DNA from: Pelomonas sp965229315
GTDB taxonomy: Bacteria; Pseudomonadota; Gammaproteobacteria; Burkholderiales; Burkholderiaceae_C
Assembly (NCBI RefSeq): GCF_965229315.1
Contig: NZ_CBDDJA010000002.1
Span: forward strand, 2,108,001-2,172,000
DNA length: 64,000 nucleotides
Reading direction: 5' to 3'
Of the stretch, positions 1 to 9,463 are shown piece after piece. Made by a program: the position numbers and the translations under genes. Position 1 is the first letter of the stretch. Each line of letters begins with the position of its first letter. Below the pieces are notes generated by a model that was given only the letters and a program-made list of their open reading frames with translations, had not been told where the DNA came from and searched no databases.

Positions 1-76
1 GGCGCTGATCTTCGCCTGGCTGCTGCGGCCGTTCAACGCGCTGGGCGGCGCCAGGAACTACCAGGCTCCGGGCTGA
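1..76 (+). CDS. 3' end of a probable membrane protein (partial)
   Basis: The frame beginning at base 2 is open to a TGA at 74-76 and encodes 24 residues: a hydrophobic stretch (IFAWLL) followed by a short polar tail ending in QAPG. This looks like the last transmembrane segment and cytoplasmic tail of a transporter. The part inside the window is too short to name. It is co-directional with the DUF2264-type gene 71 bp downstream, so the two may form one carbohydrate-uptake and processing unit; that link is inference. Confidence 0.45.
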   Translation, partial: ALIFAWLLRPFNALGGARNYQAPG

Positions 77-147
77 GTCCCGGCAGCGCCTCAGGCGCTT
101 TCCTGAAGGCCCACCCGTTTCGAGAACCGCCGTTGAGAGGCAACGAC

Positions 148-1416
148 ATGACCGCCCCCATACCCTCGAGCCGCCGCTCGCTGGCTGGCCGCCTGCTGGC
201 CTTCGTCGTCATCGCCGCGCTGCACGTCGGCGCGTCGGCGCAAGCGCACGCAACCGCCGCCGACGGATCGAAGGACAGGCAGTACTGGGCCACCACGCTG
301 TACCGGATCGCGGCGCCGGTGCTGCTGAACCTGGCCGACGGCACTCTCAAGGCCAACATGCCTGTCGAGGTACCGCCCGGCCATGACGACGCCTTCTTCC
401 GCCGCGTCACCCACCTGGAAGCCGTCGGCCGCACGATGGCGGGCCTGGCCCCCTGGCTGGCCCTGCCCGACGACGACACGGCCGAAGGCCGGCTGCGCCA
501 GCAGCTGCGCAGCGCATTCCTGAAGGGCATCGCCAACGGCGTGAATCCCGCCCATCCCGACTACCTGAACTTCAGGACCGAGAAGCAGCCCATCGTCGAC
601 GCCGCCTACCTGGCGCAAGCCTTCATCCGCGCGCCCAAGGCCTTGTGGGAACCGCTGGACAAGACAACCCGGCAACGGCTGATCGACGAATTCAAGGCCT
701 TGCGCAGCCGCACCGGCGCCTACAACAACTGGCTGCTGTTCGCCGGCATCAACGAGGCCTTTCTGCTGTCGGTCGGCGAGCCCGCCGACCCGGTTCGCAT
801 CGAGTTCGCCAAGCGCAAGATGGCCGAGTGGTATGTGGGCGACGGCTGGTACAGCGATGGTCCGAAGTTCAGCATGGACTACTACAACAGCTACGTCATC
901 CATTCCATGCTGGTCGACTTCCTCGACATCCTCGTCGCCCACGGGATGGCAGAGCCCGCCGAGCAGCAGACCGCCGTGCGGCGCCTGGTCCGGTATGCGG
1001 AGTTCACCGAACGGCTGATCGCGCCGGACGGCAGCTACCCCGCGTTCGGGCGCTCCATCACCTACCGCACCGGGGCCTTCCAGGCCCTGTCCCATGCGGC
1101 GCTGATGCAGCAGCTGCCGCCCCATGTGGCGCCGGCGCAGGTGCGCGGCGCGCTCACCGCGGTGATGCGCCGCATGTTCGACGGCTGCGCCAACTTCGAC
1201 GACAAGGGCTGGCTGGTGCTGGGCTTCTGCGGCCACCAGCCCGGCGTCGCCGACGTCTACACCTCGACGGGAAGCCTGTACATGGCCACCCTCGGCTTCC
1301 TGGCGCTGGGCCTGCCCGCCGACAACCGTTTCTGGACAGACCCGCCGGCCGACTGGACCGCGCGCAAGGCCTGGGCCGGCAAGCCGTTGCACAAGGACTA
1401 CAAGGTCGACTACTGA
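148..1416 (+). CDS. Secreted DUF2264-family protein
   Basis: A 422-residue protein. The ATG at 148 is chosen over an in-frame TTG at 133 because a GAGAGG box (135-140) lies 7 nt upstream. The N-terminus has an SRR basic stretch, a hydrophobic core (LLAFVVIAALHVGASA) and an A-x-A type cleavage site near residue 31, so export is expected. The remainder reads as the DUF2264 family: NNWLLFAGINEAF, a WYVGDGWYSDGPKFSMDYYNSYV block, GRSITYRTGAFQALSHAAL and a C-terminal DVYTSTGSLYMATLGFL segment. Family members are thought to adopt an (alpha/alpha) toroid fold and sit in polysaccharide-use loci; no activity can be assigned from sequence. Its neighbour upstream is a truncated membrane protein, downstream an IS remnant. 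Confidence 0.8.
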   Translation: MTAPIPSSRRSLAGRLLAFVVIAALHVGASAQAHATAADGSKDRQYWATTLYRIAAPVLLNLADGTLKANMPVEVPPGHDDAFFRRVTHLEAVGRTMAGLAPWLALPDDDTAEGRLRQQLRSAFLKGIANGVNPAHPDYLNFRTEKQPIVDAAYLAQAFIRAPKALWEPLDKTTRQRLIDEFKALRSRTGAYNNWLLFAGINEAFLLSVGEPADPVRIEFAKRKMAEWYVGDGWYSDGPKFSMDYYNSYVIHSMLVDFLDILVAHGMAEPAEQQTAVRRLVRYAEFTERLIAPDGSYPAFGRSITYRTGAFQALSHAALMQQLPPHVAPAQVRGALTAVMRRMFDGCANFDDKGWLVLGFCGHQPGVADVYTSTGSLYMATLGFLALGLPADNRFWTDPPADWTARKAWAGKPLHKDYKVDY

Positions 1417-1596
1417 TCAACGACGGCCCTGAAGTGGCCTGCTGGCGTAAGCGCATCGAAAAGAACACGGCAAGCTTACGAACACGAATGACGCGTCAGC
1501 CCGAGCTCGGCAAGGGCAGGTGAGTCTGGTCGGTCGAAGCAGATGCGAAACCTTCCGATGGCTAACTTCCGCAGCCAAAAAGCAAAGATCAAGTAC
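1417..1596. other. Intergenic, no gene recognised
   Basis: Between the DUF2264-type stop and the presumed left end of the IS481 remnant I see no convincing coding sequence, terminator or promoter. A 52-codon open frame (ATG 1558 to TGA 1716) crosses into the IS remnant and is treated as chance. Confidence 0.4.
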
Positions 1597-2573
1597 TGTT
1601 GGGACTCATGTGATCAGGTACCCGTTCGCAGCTGGGCCTTGTTCAAAGCCAAGGACATGCTGCGGGAGTTGATCCAAACCCTCAAGGCCCAGAAGTCGGT
1701 CGTCAAAGTCGCATGAGCCAAGTTCACACCCGAGCCCGCGCCACGCCACTGATCCGCACAGAGATTCGCGAGTCCGAGTTGGACGTGATGAAGCTGGCCG
1801 AGCGCTACAACATCAGCCGCGACACGGCCGCGAAGTGGAAGAACCGGGAGGACGTGCAGGACCGCTCACACCGTCCGCACAAGCTCAGCACCACGCTCAG
1901 TGAAGGACAAGAAGGCTGGTAGCTGACGTGCGCCGCCTGACGCTGATTCCGCTGGACGATCTCTTGGTGGTGGTGCGTGAATTCATCAACCCGGCCATCT
2001 CGCGTTCAGGGCTGGACCGATGCCTGCGACGCCATGGCGTGGGCAGCCTGCGCGCGTTGCAAGCCGCAGCCCTTGAGGCCGTTGGTGAGACACCGCCTGC
2101 CAAGACCTTCAAGGACTACGAGCCTGGCTTCGTTCACATCGACATCAAGTACCTGCCGCAGATGCCTGACGAGGCGGCCAGACGCTATCTGTTCGCGGCC
2201 ATTGACCGGGGCGCGCGCTGGGTGTTCCTGCGCGTGTCTGCTGACCAAAGCGAGGCCAGCAGCGTGGACTTCCTGGAGCGGCTGCACAGGGCAGCGCCGA
2301 TGAAGATCACCCAGGCGCTCACCGCCGCGCCATCCGCAGACCAACGACCTGATGGAGCGCTTCAACTGGCACCTCAGCGGGGTGGTGAAGCAAACCCGAT
2401 TCAAGTCGGGCGCCGAGCTGGAGCGACCCTCACGGCGTACTGCAAGACCCACAACCACCACATCCCGCAACGCTCGCTCGACCACCGCTCACCCATGCAA
2501 GCCCTTCAGGCTTCGCAGGTCTCCAAGCCCTATTTGTTCAAGCGCGCCGCATGTAAGTAGGCGGGTCTCGACA
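1597..2573 (+). mobile_element. Decayed IS481-family insertion sequence
   Basis: The region is defined by a broken IS481-type transposase (1713-2560) flanked by imperfect candidate terminal repeats. The left end reads TGTTGGGACTC (1597-1607) and the right end GGGTCTCGACA (2563-2573, inverse TGTCGAGACCC), matching at 8 of the first 11 positions and beginning with the TGT common to this family. Flanking AGTAC and AGTAA could be a worn target duplication. The length of about 980 bp is short for the family, in line with an internal deletion in the transposase. The ends are tentative. Confidence 0.55.
1713..2560 (+). pseudogene. IS481-family transposase, frameshifted and internally deleted
   Basis: Three pieces of one DDE integrase-type transposase are readable in two frames. 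Piece 1 (1713-1922) holds the N-terminal helix-turn-helix (YNISRDTAAKWKNREDVQDR) and stops early at a TAG. Piece 2 resumes one frame over near 1921 (DVRRLTLIPLDDLL) and includes the first catalytic Asp in VHIDIKYLPQMP. Near 2312 the sequence jumps from MKIT to RHPQTN, removing the expected stretch with the second Asp (TDNG) and shifting frame. The third catalytic residue is in LMERFN. A further shift near 2430 restores the frame for the C-terminus (HNHHIPQRSLDHRSPMQAL). At least three lesions and a missing catalytic Asp mean it cannot be active alone. Confidence 0.88.
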
Positions 2574-2843
2574 AGTAACCATGCGGCTCACAAGGGCGTT
2601 TTCGATCCTCCTCTTACTCCTCGACTTCTCATCGCCTTAAACGAAGAAACCTTCTGAAGCTTGGGCGGCGGGCGCAGAGTGCTCTCGCGCCCTCTCCGCC
2701 AAGCCTATTCGGGCCCTTTGCACGCAGCCAGGCTGCAATTCGCGCCCCGGAAATCGCAGTTCGTCGCCTGATGCTGGCTCATCAGGCCGGCTTGCTGAAT
2801 ACTGCAAAGCGTGCCTCGCCGTCTGCGAGGCTGGGAGCCGGAG
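2574..2843. other. Intergenic region with short hairpins upstream of a small secreted protein
   Basis: There is no gene here. Two compact inverted repeats are visible: CCTGATG/CATCAGG around 2767-2786 and a perfect 7-bp stem GCCTCGC (2813-2819) / GCGAGGC (2825-2831). The second lies just ahead of the ribosome-binding site of the next gene and could form a leader hairpin. No clear promoter was recognised. Confidence 0.35.
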
Positions 2844-3095
2844 ATGCTGCAAGACAAAAAGGGGTGGCTGAGCTTGAGCTTGGCGCTGGGCCTGGTGGCC
2901 GGCGGATTGCCGGCGCAGGCCAGCGAGGTGGTCAAGCTCGCACGTCTGGTCGTCAGCGGCAAGCGCAGCGTCAGCGAAGCACCACGCACCACGCCGCCCG
3001 AGCCGCGCCCGGCATCCACCAGCCCGCAGGCCCACGGCACTGGCGGCAGCGACGAAGCCGGCACAGCGCCCGCACTGCCACGCGGCGTTTCCTGA
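2844..3095 (+). CDS. Small secreted protein of unknown function
   Basis: Predicted 83-residue protein. The ATG at 2844 is preceded by GGGAG (2833-2837) at 6 nt spacing and is preferred to an upstream in-frame ATG at 2811. A typical Sec signal peptide is visible: a DKK basic start, the core WLSLSLALGLVAGGL, then PAQA with cleavage expected after residue 26. The mature part of about 57 residues has a short KLARLVVSGKR segment and a low-complexity Pro/Thr/Ser/Gly tail, with no cysteine. No family recognised. It converges on the tRNA transcription unit, from which it is separated by a terminator hairpin. Reality as a gene is likely given signal peptide plus ribosome site, but not certain. Confidence 0.55.
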   Translation: MLQDKKGWLSLSLALGLVAGGLPAQASEVVKLARLVVSGKRSVSEAPRTTPPEPRPASTSPQAHGTGGSDEAGTAPALPRGVS

Positions 3096-3100
3096 AGACC

Positions 3101-3140
3101 CAAAACAAAATGCGCCGAAACCACAAGGTTTCGGCGCATT
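3101..3140 (-). terminator. Intrinsic terminator of the distal tRNA triplet
   Basis: A perfect 14-bp stem AATGCGCCGAAACC (3109-3122) / GGTTTCGGCGCATT (3127-3140) with a 4-nt loop. On the minus strand it is followed by a T-rich tract (complement of CAAAACAAAA, 3101-3110). It closes the tRNA transcription unit and may also stop convergent transcription of the small secreted protein. Confidence 0.85.
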
Positions 3141-3148
3141 GCTATGAG

Positions 3149-3225
3149 TGGCGGAGTGGACGGGGCTCGAACCCGCGACCCCCGGCGTGACAGGCCGGTA
3201 TTCTAACCAACTGAACTACCACTCC
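3149..3225 (-). tRNA. tRNA-Asp (GTC), distal copy
   Basis: A 77-nt cloverleaf on the minus strand with acceptor stem GGAGTGG/CCACTCC, anticodon loop CTGTCAC (anticodon GTC), T-loop TTCGAGC and an encoded CCA end. Its mature sequence is identical to the copy at 3556-3632. It is the last gene of the distal Ala-Glu-Asp triplet, directly before the terminator. Confidence 0.97.
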
Positions 3226-3279
3226 GCGTGGTGATACTTTTTTCGAGTATCTCGCAATACTCGCAAGCTGCATCAAGCT

Positions 3280-3355
3280 TGGCGTCCCCTAGGGGATTCG
3301 AACCCCTGTAATCACCGTGAAAGGGTGGTGTCCTAGGCCTCTAGACGAAGGGGAC
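3280..3355 (-). tRNA. tRNA-Glu (TTC), distal copy
   Basis: A 76-nt gene on the minus strand, acceptor GTCCCCT/AGGGGAC, anticodon loop CTTTCAC (anticodon TTC), T-loop TTCGAAT, encoded CCA. Second member of the distal triplet and identical to the copy at 3685-3760. It lies downstream of gltX, whose product charges it. Confidence 0.97.
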
Positions 3356-3403
3356 TGACCTTTCAAAACTACTGCGAGCCACCCAATATCCAAAATGAAC
3401 ATC

Positions 3404-3479
<76 letters not shown>

Positions 3480-3497
3480 GCCGATCAAAGCGGTCGC

Positions 3498-3527
3498 AAA
3501 AAGCAAACGGCCAATAAATTGGCCGTT
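3498..3527 (-). terminator. Terminator between the two tRNA triplets
   Basis: A 9-bp stem AACGGCCAA (3506-3514) / TTGGCCGTT (3519-3527) with a TAAA loop. On the minus strand it is followed by TTTGC and a T5 run (complement of AAAAA at 3498-3502). It should end transcripts of the proximal triplet, so the distal one needs read-through or its own promoter. I see no strong promoter in 3480-3555. Confidence 0.7.
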
Positions 3528-3555
3528 CTTTATCGGGCGGACCCGATGGAATCCT

Positions 3556-3632
3556 TGGCGGAGTGGACGGGGCTCGAACCCGCGACCCCCGGCGTGACAG
3601 GCCGGTATTCTAACCAACTGAACTACCACTCC
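3556..3632 (-). tRNA. tRNA-Asp (GTC), proximal copy
   Basis: A 77-nt gene on the minus strand identical to the copy at 3149-3225: acceptor GGAGTGG/CCACTCC, anticodon GTC, encoded CCA. It is the last gene of the proximal triplet and is followed by the terminator at 3498-3527. Confidence 0.97.
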
Positions 3633-3684
3633 GCGTGGGATGAATTCGATATTGTATTTCAACAATACCCAAGCTCATCAAACT

Positions 3685-3760
3685 TGGCGTCCCCTAGGGG
3701 ATTCGAACCCCTGTAATCACCGTGAAAGGGTGGTGTCCTAGGCCTCTAGACGAAGGGGAC
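3685..3760 (-). tRNA. tRNA-Glu (TTC), proximal copy
   Basis: A 76-nt gene on the minus strand identical to the distal copy: anticodon loop CTTTCAC, encoded CCA. Middle gene of the proximal Ala-Glu-Asp triplet. Confidence 0.97.
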
Positions 3761-3811
3761 TAATCCTTCGCGACTTGAACTGCGCGCCACGCAAAACTCC
3801 CGAAGGATATT

Positions 3812-3887
<76 letters not shown>

Positions 3888-3959
3888 GTGTTTTCGATTC
3901 AGCCTATCGACTTTCGTCGTCAGCCTCTTCGTTAACAGCGCTGTTCAAGCGAGACCAAG

Positions 3960-3989
3960 AGTATATGACGAATTTCAGACGCTTTGCAA
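3960..3989 (-). promoter_or_regulatory. Candidate promoter for the tRNA triplets
   Basis: On the minus strand, TTGCAA (3984-3989) and TATACT (3960-3965) are separated by 18 nt, close to sigma-70 boxes. The -35 box lies inside the last codons of gltX. This would start transcription some 65 nt before the first tRNA-Ala. It is a sequence match only. Confidence 0.45.
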
Positions 3990-5378
3990 GCGTTGGAGCA
4001 CTTTTTTCTGATCGAAGTGCTCGAGCACGGCGTCCAGCGAAGGGGTTTGTGCACGGCCGCACACGACAACCCGAACCGGCACGGCGAGTTGCGGCATCTT
4101 CAAACCGGCGGCCGTCAGCGTTTCTTTCAAGGCCTGCTGGATAGCGCCCTTGTTCCACTCCGTCACAGCACCCAGGCGCTGCGACAAGGCGGCCAATGCG
4201 GGGCGCACCGCGTCGGTGATGTGCGCGGCGAGATCCTCGGCCGACGGGGTCACCGGCTTGAAGTACATCGCCAGCCAGTCGGCCAGCGCGGCCACAGTCG
4301 CGCAGCGGTCCTTGAACAGACCAACCTTGGGCTGGACCTGCTCGACCGTTGCGGCAATGCCCTTGGCCGCCAATTGCTCGACGACGAGGCTGGCCAGGCG
4401 CGCCTCGTCGATCTGCTTCACGTAGTGGCCGTTGACCCAGTCGAGCTTGGCCGGATCCCATTGCGCCGGACTCTTGGACAGGTGCGAGCCGTCAAACCAG
4501 CTCACCATCTGCGCGGCCGAGAACAACTCGTCGTCACCATGGCTCCAGCCCAGGCGGGCCAGGTAGTTCAGCATGCCTTCAGGCAAATAGCCGCTGGCCG
4601 CATAGTCCATCACGCTGACGGCGCCGCGGCGCTTGGAGAGCTTCAGTCCGTCGTCGCCCAGGATGATGGGCAGGTGCCCGAACTGCGGCAACGGCGCCCC
4701 CAGCGCGTTGAAGATGTTGATCTGCCAGGGCGTGTTGTTGACGTGCTCGTCACCACGGAAGACGTGGCTGATGCGCATGTCCCAGTCGTCCACGACGACG
4801 GCGAAGTTGTAGGTCGGCACACCGTCCTGGCGGGCGATGATGAGGTCGTCGATCTCGCGGTTGTTGATCGTGATCGGGCCCTTCACGACGTCGTGCCAGG
4901 TCACGTCGCCCTCGACCGGGTTGGCGAAACGCACGACGGGCTTCACGCCTTCGGGTGGCGTGGGCAGCGTCTTGCCGGGCTCGGGGCGCCAGCGGCGGTC
5001 GTACAGCGTCTTCTCGCCGCGGGCGCGCTGGGCCTCGCGCATGGCGTCGAGTTCCTCGGGCGTCGCATAGCAGCGGTAGGCGCGGCCTTCAGCGATCAAC
5101 TGCTCGATGACCGCCGCGTAGCGGTCCAGGCGCTGCATCTGGTAGACCGGACCTTCGTCGTAGTCCAGACCCAGCCAGTTCATGGCGGCAATGATCTGGT
5201 CCACCGAGTCCTGCGTGGAGCGGGCCACGTCGGTGTCCTCGATGCGCAGCACGAACTCGCCACCGTGGTGGCGGGCGTAGGCCCAGGAGTACAGCGCGGT
5301 GCGGGCCGTGCCCAGGTGCAGGAAGCCGGTGGGCGACGGCGCGATGCGCGTGCGGACCTTGTCGAAAGTGGAAGTCAT
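3975..5378 (-). CDS. gltX: Glutamyl-tRNA synthetase
   Basis: A 467-residue class I aminoacyl-tRNA synthetase that loads glutamate on tRNA-Glu in the cytoplasm. The HIGH-type signature is APSPTGFLHLGT (residues 13-24) and the KMSKS-type loop is LKLSKR (245-250). The Rossmann core holds RIEDTD and the FRGDEHVNNT segment typical of GluRS, and the length fits the family. Its ATG overlaps the metZ stop by 4 nt (ATGA), so it is translationally tied to the purF-metZ operon. Two tRNA-Glu genes lie directly downstream on the same strand, and their candidate promoter overlaps the gltX 3' end. Confidence 0.97.
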   Translation of the reverse strand: MTSTFDKVRTRIAPSPTGFLHLGTARTALYSWAYARHHGGEFVLRIEDTDVARSTQDSVDQIIAAMNWLGLDYDEGPVYQMQRLDRYAAVIEQLIAEGRAYRCYATPEELDAMREAQRARGEKTLYDRRWRPEPGKTLPTPPEGVKPVVRFANPVEGDVTWHDVVKGPITINNREIDDLIIARQDGVPTYNFAVVVDDWDMRISHVFRGDEHVNNTPWQINIFNALGAPLPQFGHLPIILGDDGLKLSKRRGAVSVMDYAASGYLPEGMLNYLARLGWSHGDDELFSAAQMVSWFDGSHLSKSPAQWDPAKLDWVNGHYVKQIDEARLASLVVEQLAAKGIAATVEQVQPKVGLFKDRCATVAALADWLAMYFKPVTPSAEDLAAHITDAVRPALAALSQRLGAVTEWNKGAIQQALKETLTAAGLKMPQLAVPVRVVVCGRAQTPSLDAVLEHFDQKKVLQRLQSV

Positions 5379-6613
5379 CGGGTCGTCAGAGTGGAAAGGC
5401 CGCGCAGCAGGTCGTCGGTGATGTCGTCGACATGCTCCAGGCCGACGGCCAGGCGGATCAGCCCCTGGCCGATGCCTGCGGCCTGCCGCTGCGCCTCGGT
5501 GAGGCGGCCATGCGAGGTCGTGGCGGGGTGGGTGATGATGGATTTCGTGTCGCCAAGGTTGGTGGCGATGGACAGCACGCGGGTGCTGTCGATGACGTGG
5601 AAGGCTCCGGCACGCGCCGCCTCGGGCGTGTCGGCCCGCAGGTCGAAGGACAGCACGGCGCCACCCTGCCCGCCCTGTTGGCGCATGGCGAGGTCATGTT
5701 GCGGATGAGACCCGAGCGATGGGTAGTACACCCGGTCGACCTCGGGCTGCGCCTCCAGCCAGCGTGCCACGGCAAGCGCTTGCTGGCTCTGAGCCTTCAT
5801 GCGCAGCGACAGCGTCTCCAAACCCTTCATCACGACCCAGGCGTTGAACGGCGCAAGCGTCATGCCCACCGTGCGCAGGATGGGGCCGAAGACGTCGCGG
5901 ATCAGCCTGTTGGGGCCGCACAGCGCGCCCGCCATCACACGGCCTTGCCCGTCCATGTACTTGGTGGCCGAGTGCATGACAACGTCTGCCCCCATCTCGG
6001 CAGGACGCTGCAGCGCCGGCGTCGAATAGGTGTTGTCAACGGCCAGCAGCGCGCCGGCGGCGTGAGCCAGGTCGGCCAGCGCGCGGATGTCGCAAACCTC
6101 GGTCAGCGGGTTGGTCGGCGTCTCGGCGAAGAACAGCTTCGTCGCTGGCCGGATGGCCGCCCGCCACTCGGCGAGGTCGGTCTGCGACACGAACGTCGTC
6201 TCGACGCCGAACTTGCCGAACTCCTTGGCGAACAGGTTGATCGTCGAGCCGAACACCGAGCGCGAGCAGATGACGTGGTCGCCGGCCTTCAGCACGCCCA
6301 TGCCCAGCAGCAGGATGGCGCTCATGCCGGTGGACGTGGCGATGGCCGCTTCCGTGCCTTCCATGGCCGCCAGGCGCGCCTCCAGGCTGCGCACCGTCGG
6401 GTTGCTGGTGCGCGAGTAGGTGAAGTCGTCCGAGTTCGCAAAGCGCTGCGCCGAAGTCTCGGCATCGGGCTGCACGTAGGCGCTGGTCAGGAACAGTGCT
6501 TCGGAGTTTTCGCCGTGCTGGCTGGGCGCCAGCGCCGTGCGCACGGCTAGCGTCTCGGGCCGCAGGCCTGTGGGCAGCGTGGCACGCGCAATGCGGCGGG
6601 CTTCGTCACTCAT
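5375..6613 (-). CDS. metZ: O-succinylhomoserine sulfhydrylase
   Basis: A 412-residue PLP enzyme of the Cys/Met-metabolism family. It replaces the succinyl group of O-succinylhomoserine with sulfide to give homocysteine for methionine synthesis. PLP-binding lysine K218 lies in HSATKYMDGQ, with the family segments TYSRTSNPTVRSLE, ATSTGMSAI and AETPTNPL. The ATG at 6613 is preferred to a TTG three codons upstream that would overlap purF. It follows purF after 5 nt and overlaps gltX by 4 nt. The purF-metZ order is usual in beta- and some gammaproteobacteria and separates it from cystathionine gamma-synthase, which has the same fold. Confidence 0.92.
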   Translation of the reverse strand: MSDEARRIARATLPTGLRPETLAVRTALAPSQHGENSEALFLTSAYVQPDAETSAQRFANSDDFTYSRTSNPTVRSLEARLAAMEGTEAAIATSTGMSAILLLGMGVLKAGDHVICSRSVFGSTINLFAKEFGKFGVETTFVSQTDLAEWRAAIRPATKLFFAETPTNPLTEVCDIRALADLAHAAGALLAVDNTYSTPALQRPAEMGADVVMHSATKYMDGQGRVMAGALCGPNRLIRDVFGPILRTVGMTLAPFNAWVVMKGLETLSLRMKAQSQQALAVARWLEAQPEVDRVYYPSLGSHPQHDLAMRQQGGQGGAVLSFDLRADTPEAARAGAFHVIDSTRVLSIATNLGDTKSIITHPATTSHGRLTEAQRQAAGIGQGLIRLAVGLEHVDDITDDLLRGLSTLTTR

Positions 6614-6618
6614 GGCGC

Positions 6619-8130
<1,512 letters not shown>

Positions 8131-8140
8131 GGCGAAATCC

Positions 8141-8668
8141 TTAGTCTGACGAATCCGTCTCAGATGGGGTCATCGAGCGGGAAACAAAGCGGGCCACAGG
8201 GTCAGGCAGCAGCGGCGTCAGGTCGCGCAGCACGCTGCACAACACCGGCGCCGCGCGCGAGGCCTGCCAGGTGGCCGACTGCGCGATGGGTGATGCGCCG
8301 ATGACGAGCACCAGCAGCAGGGCCACGATGACGCCGCGCAGCGCGCCGAAGCCGGCACCACCGAGACGGTCCACGACCGACAGCGGCGTGGCATGGATCA
8401 GGGTCTTGACGAGCCGCGTGGCCAGGCCCCAGACGATCAGCACGAAGATGAAGGCCAGCACCAACGAGACCATGTGCACGACAGCCGGTCCGAACTTGCC
8501 CTCGGGCAGCAGTTGCTCGACCATCGGCGCCAGCGGCGCGGCTGCGAAATAGGCCACGACCCAGCCGGCCAGCGACATCACCTCGAACACGAGGCCACGC
8601 CACAGACCGATGCCGATGGACATGAGCAGCAGCGCCGCGAGCGCGAGATCGACCCAGCTCAGTTCCAT
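8141..8668 (-). CDS. cvpA: CvpA family membrane protein
   Basis: A 175-residue inner-membrane protein with about four hydrophobic segments (roughly residues 7-24, 29-48, 65-85 and 103-124). It has family marks: an N-terminal WVDLALAALLL start, GLWRGLVFEV, and a Gly-rich DRLGGAGFGALRG before the last membrane span. CvpA is needed for colicin V production in E. coli and influences envelope stress and purine-linked phenotypes; its molecular role is unsettled. Context dedD-cvpA-purF supports the name. The tail (SRSMTPSETDSSD) is polar. Confidence 0.92.
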   Translation of the reverse strand: MELSWVDLALAALLLMSIGIGLWRGLVFEVMSLAGWVVAYFAAAPLAPMVEQLLPEGKFGPAVVHMVSLVLAFIFVLIVWGLATRLVKTLIHATPLSVVDRLGGAGFGALRGVIVALLLVLVIGASPIAQSATWQASRAAPVLCSVLRDLTPLLPDPVARFVSRSMTPSETDSSD

Positions 8669-8678
8669 GGCGCAGTGC

Positions 8679-9449
8679 TCACAGCGTCAGGATGGCGCCG
8701 GGCAGGCCTGCGCCCTTCAGCTTGGCGGCGGCTCGCTCGGCCTCGTCCCGGCTGGCAAACGGCCCCAGGCGCACACGCACGCGGCGGCCGTCCGCCGTGT
8801 CCACGGCCTGCGCATAAGTCTTGAGCCCCAGCTTCTCGACCTTGAGGCGCACGTCCTGGGCCGCCTTGTTTTCGCCGAACGCGCCCACCTGCACGATGAA
8901 GCGGGCGGCGGACGGTGTGCTGGCGGGCGCGGCCGCATGGCTCGTCGGCTCCTTGCCCTCCAGCAGCGCCTGGGCGCGGGCGCCATCGTTCGCCGCTGCC
9001 TTGGGCTTGTCGGCAACTTTGACGGGCGTCTTCTCCACCGGCTTTTCAGCGACAGCCTTCTCGACCACCGGCGGCTTCTCCACGGGCTTCTCGACAACGC
9101 GCTCGGCTGCCACCTGCGTGCTCGCGACGGCTGCAGGCGTGGGCGTGGATGCAGGCTCGGCCTGCGACAACGGCTCCCGCGTCGGCACGGCCAGCGGCGG
9201 CGCGGTGTCCTTGCGCGGGATGTCGATGGGCAGGTCCACCGGAATGGGCCGCGGCTGCGTCTCGAAGATCAGCGGAAAGCCCACCACGCCGGCCGCCACC
9301 AGCACGGCCGCGCCGATGAGGCGGCGGCGCGCGCGCACGCGCAACACCTGCACGTCGTCGGCTGCGGAGGCCCTGGCACCGGACTTGGCTGATTTCTTGG
9401 GCGCCGCCGCAGCAGCGTCATCGCGCTTGAGGAAGGAAAACAGGCCCAT
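8679..9449 (-). CDS. dedD: SPOR-domain cell-division protein, DedD-like
   Basis: A 256-residue bitopic membrane protein. A cytoplasmic N-terminus (residues 1-43, rich in Ala/Lys/Asp) precedes one transmembrane helix (LIGAAVLVAAGVVGFPLIF, about 44-62). A long Pro/Thr/Val/Glu-Lys-rich periplasmic linker with repeated VEKPV motifs follows. The C-terminal SPOR domain (about 176-256: FIVQVGAFGENKAAQ... RVRLGPFASRDEAERA) binds denuded septal glycan. Order accD-folC-dedD-cvpA-purF is the same as in E. coli, which is the basis for the DedD name. Sequence conservation outside the SPOR domain is low in this family, so the orthology call rests partly on synteny. Confidence 0.85.
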   Translation of the reverse strand: MGLFSFLKRDDAAAAAPKKSAKSGARASAADDVQVLRVRARRRLIGAAVLVAAGVVGFPLIFETQPRPIPVDLPIDIPRKDTAPPLAVPTREPLSQAEPASTPTPAAVASTQVAAERVVEKPVEKPPVVEKAVAEKPVEKTPVKVADKPKAAANDGARAQALLEGKEPTSHAAAPASTPSAARFIVQVGAFGENKAAQDVRLKVEKLGLKTYAQAVDTADGRRVRVRLGPFASRDEAERAAAKLKGAGLPGAILTL

Positions 9450-9463
9450 CGGCGGCGTCTGGC

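Noticed and set aside
1558..1716. A 52-codon frame ending VVKVA before the IS481 transposase
   Set aside because: It crosses the presumed IS left end, has no ribosome site and no recognised family; could be a worn fragment but I cannot support it.
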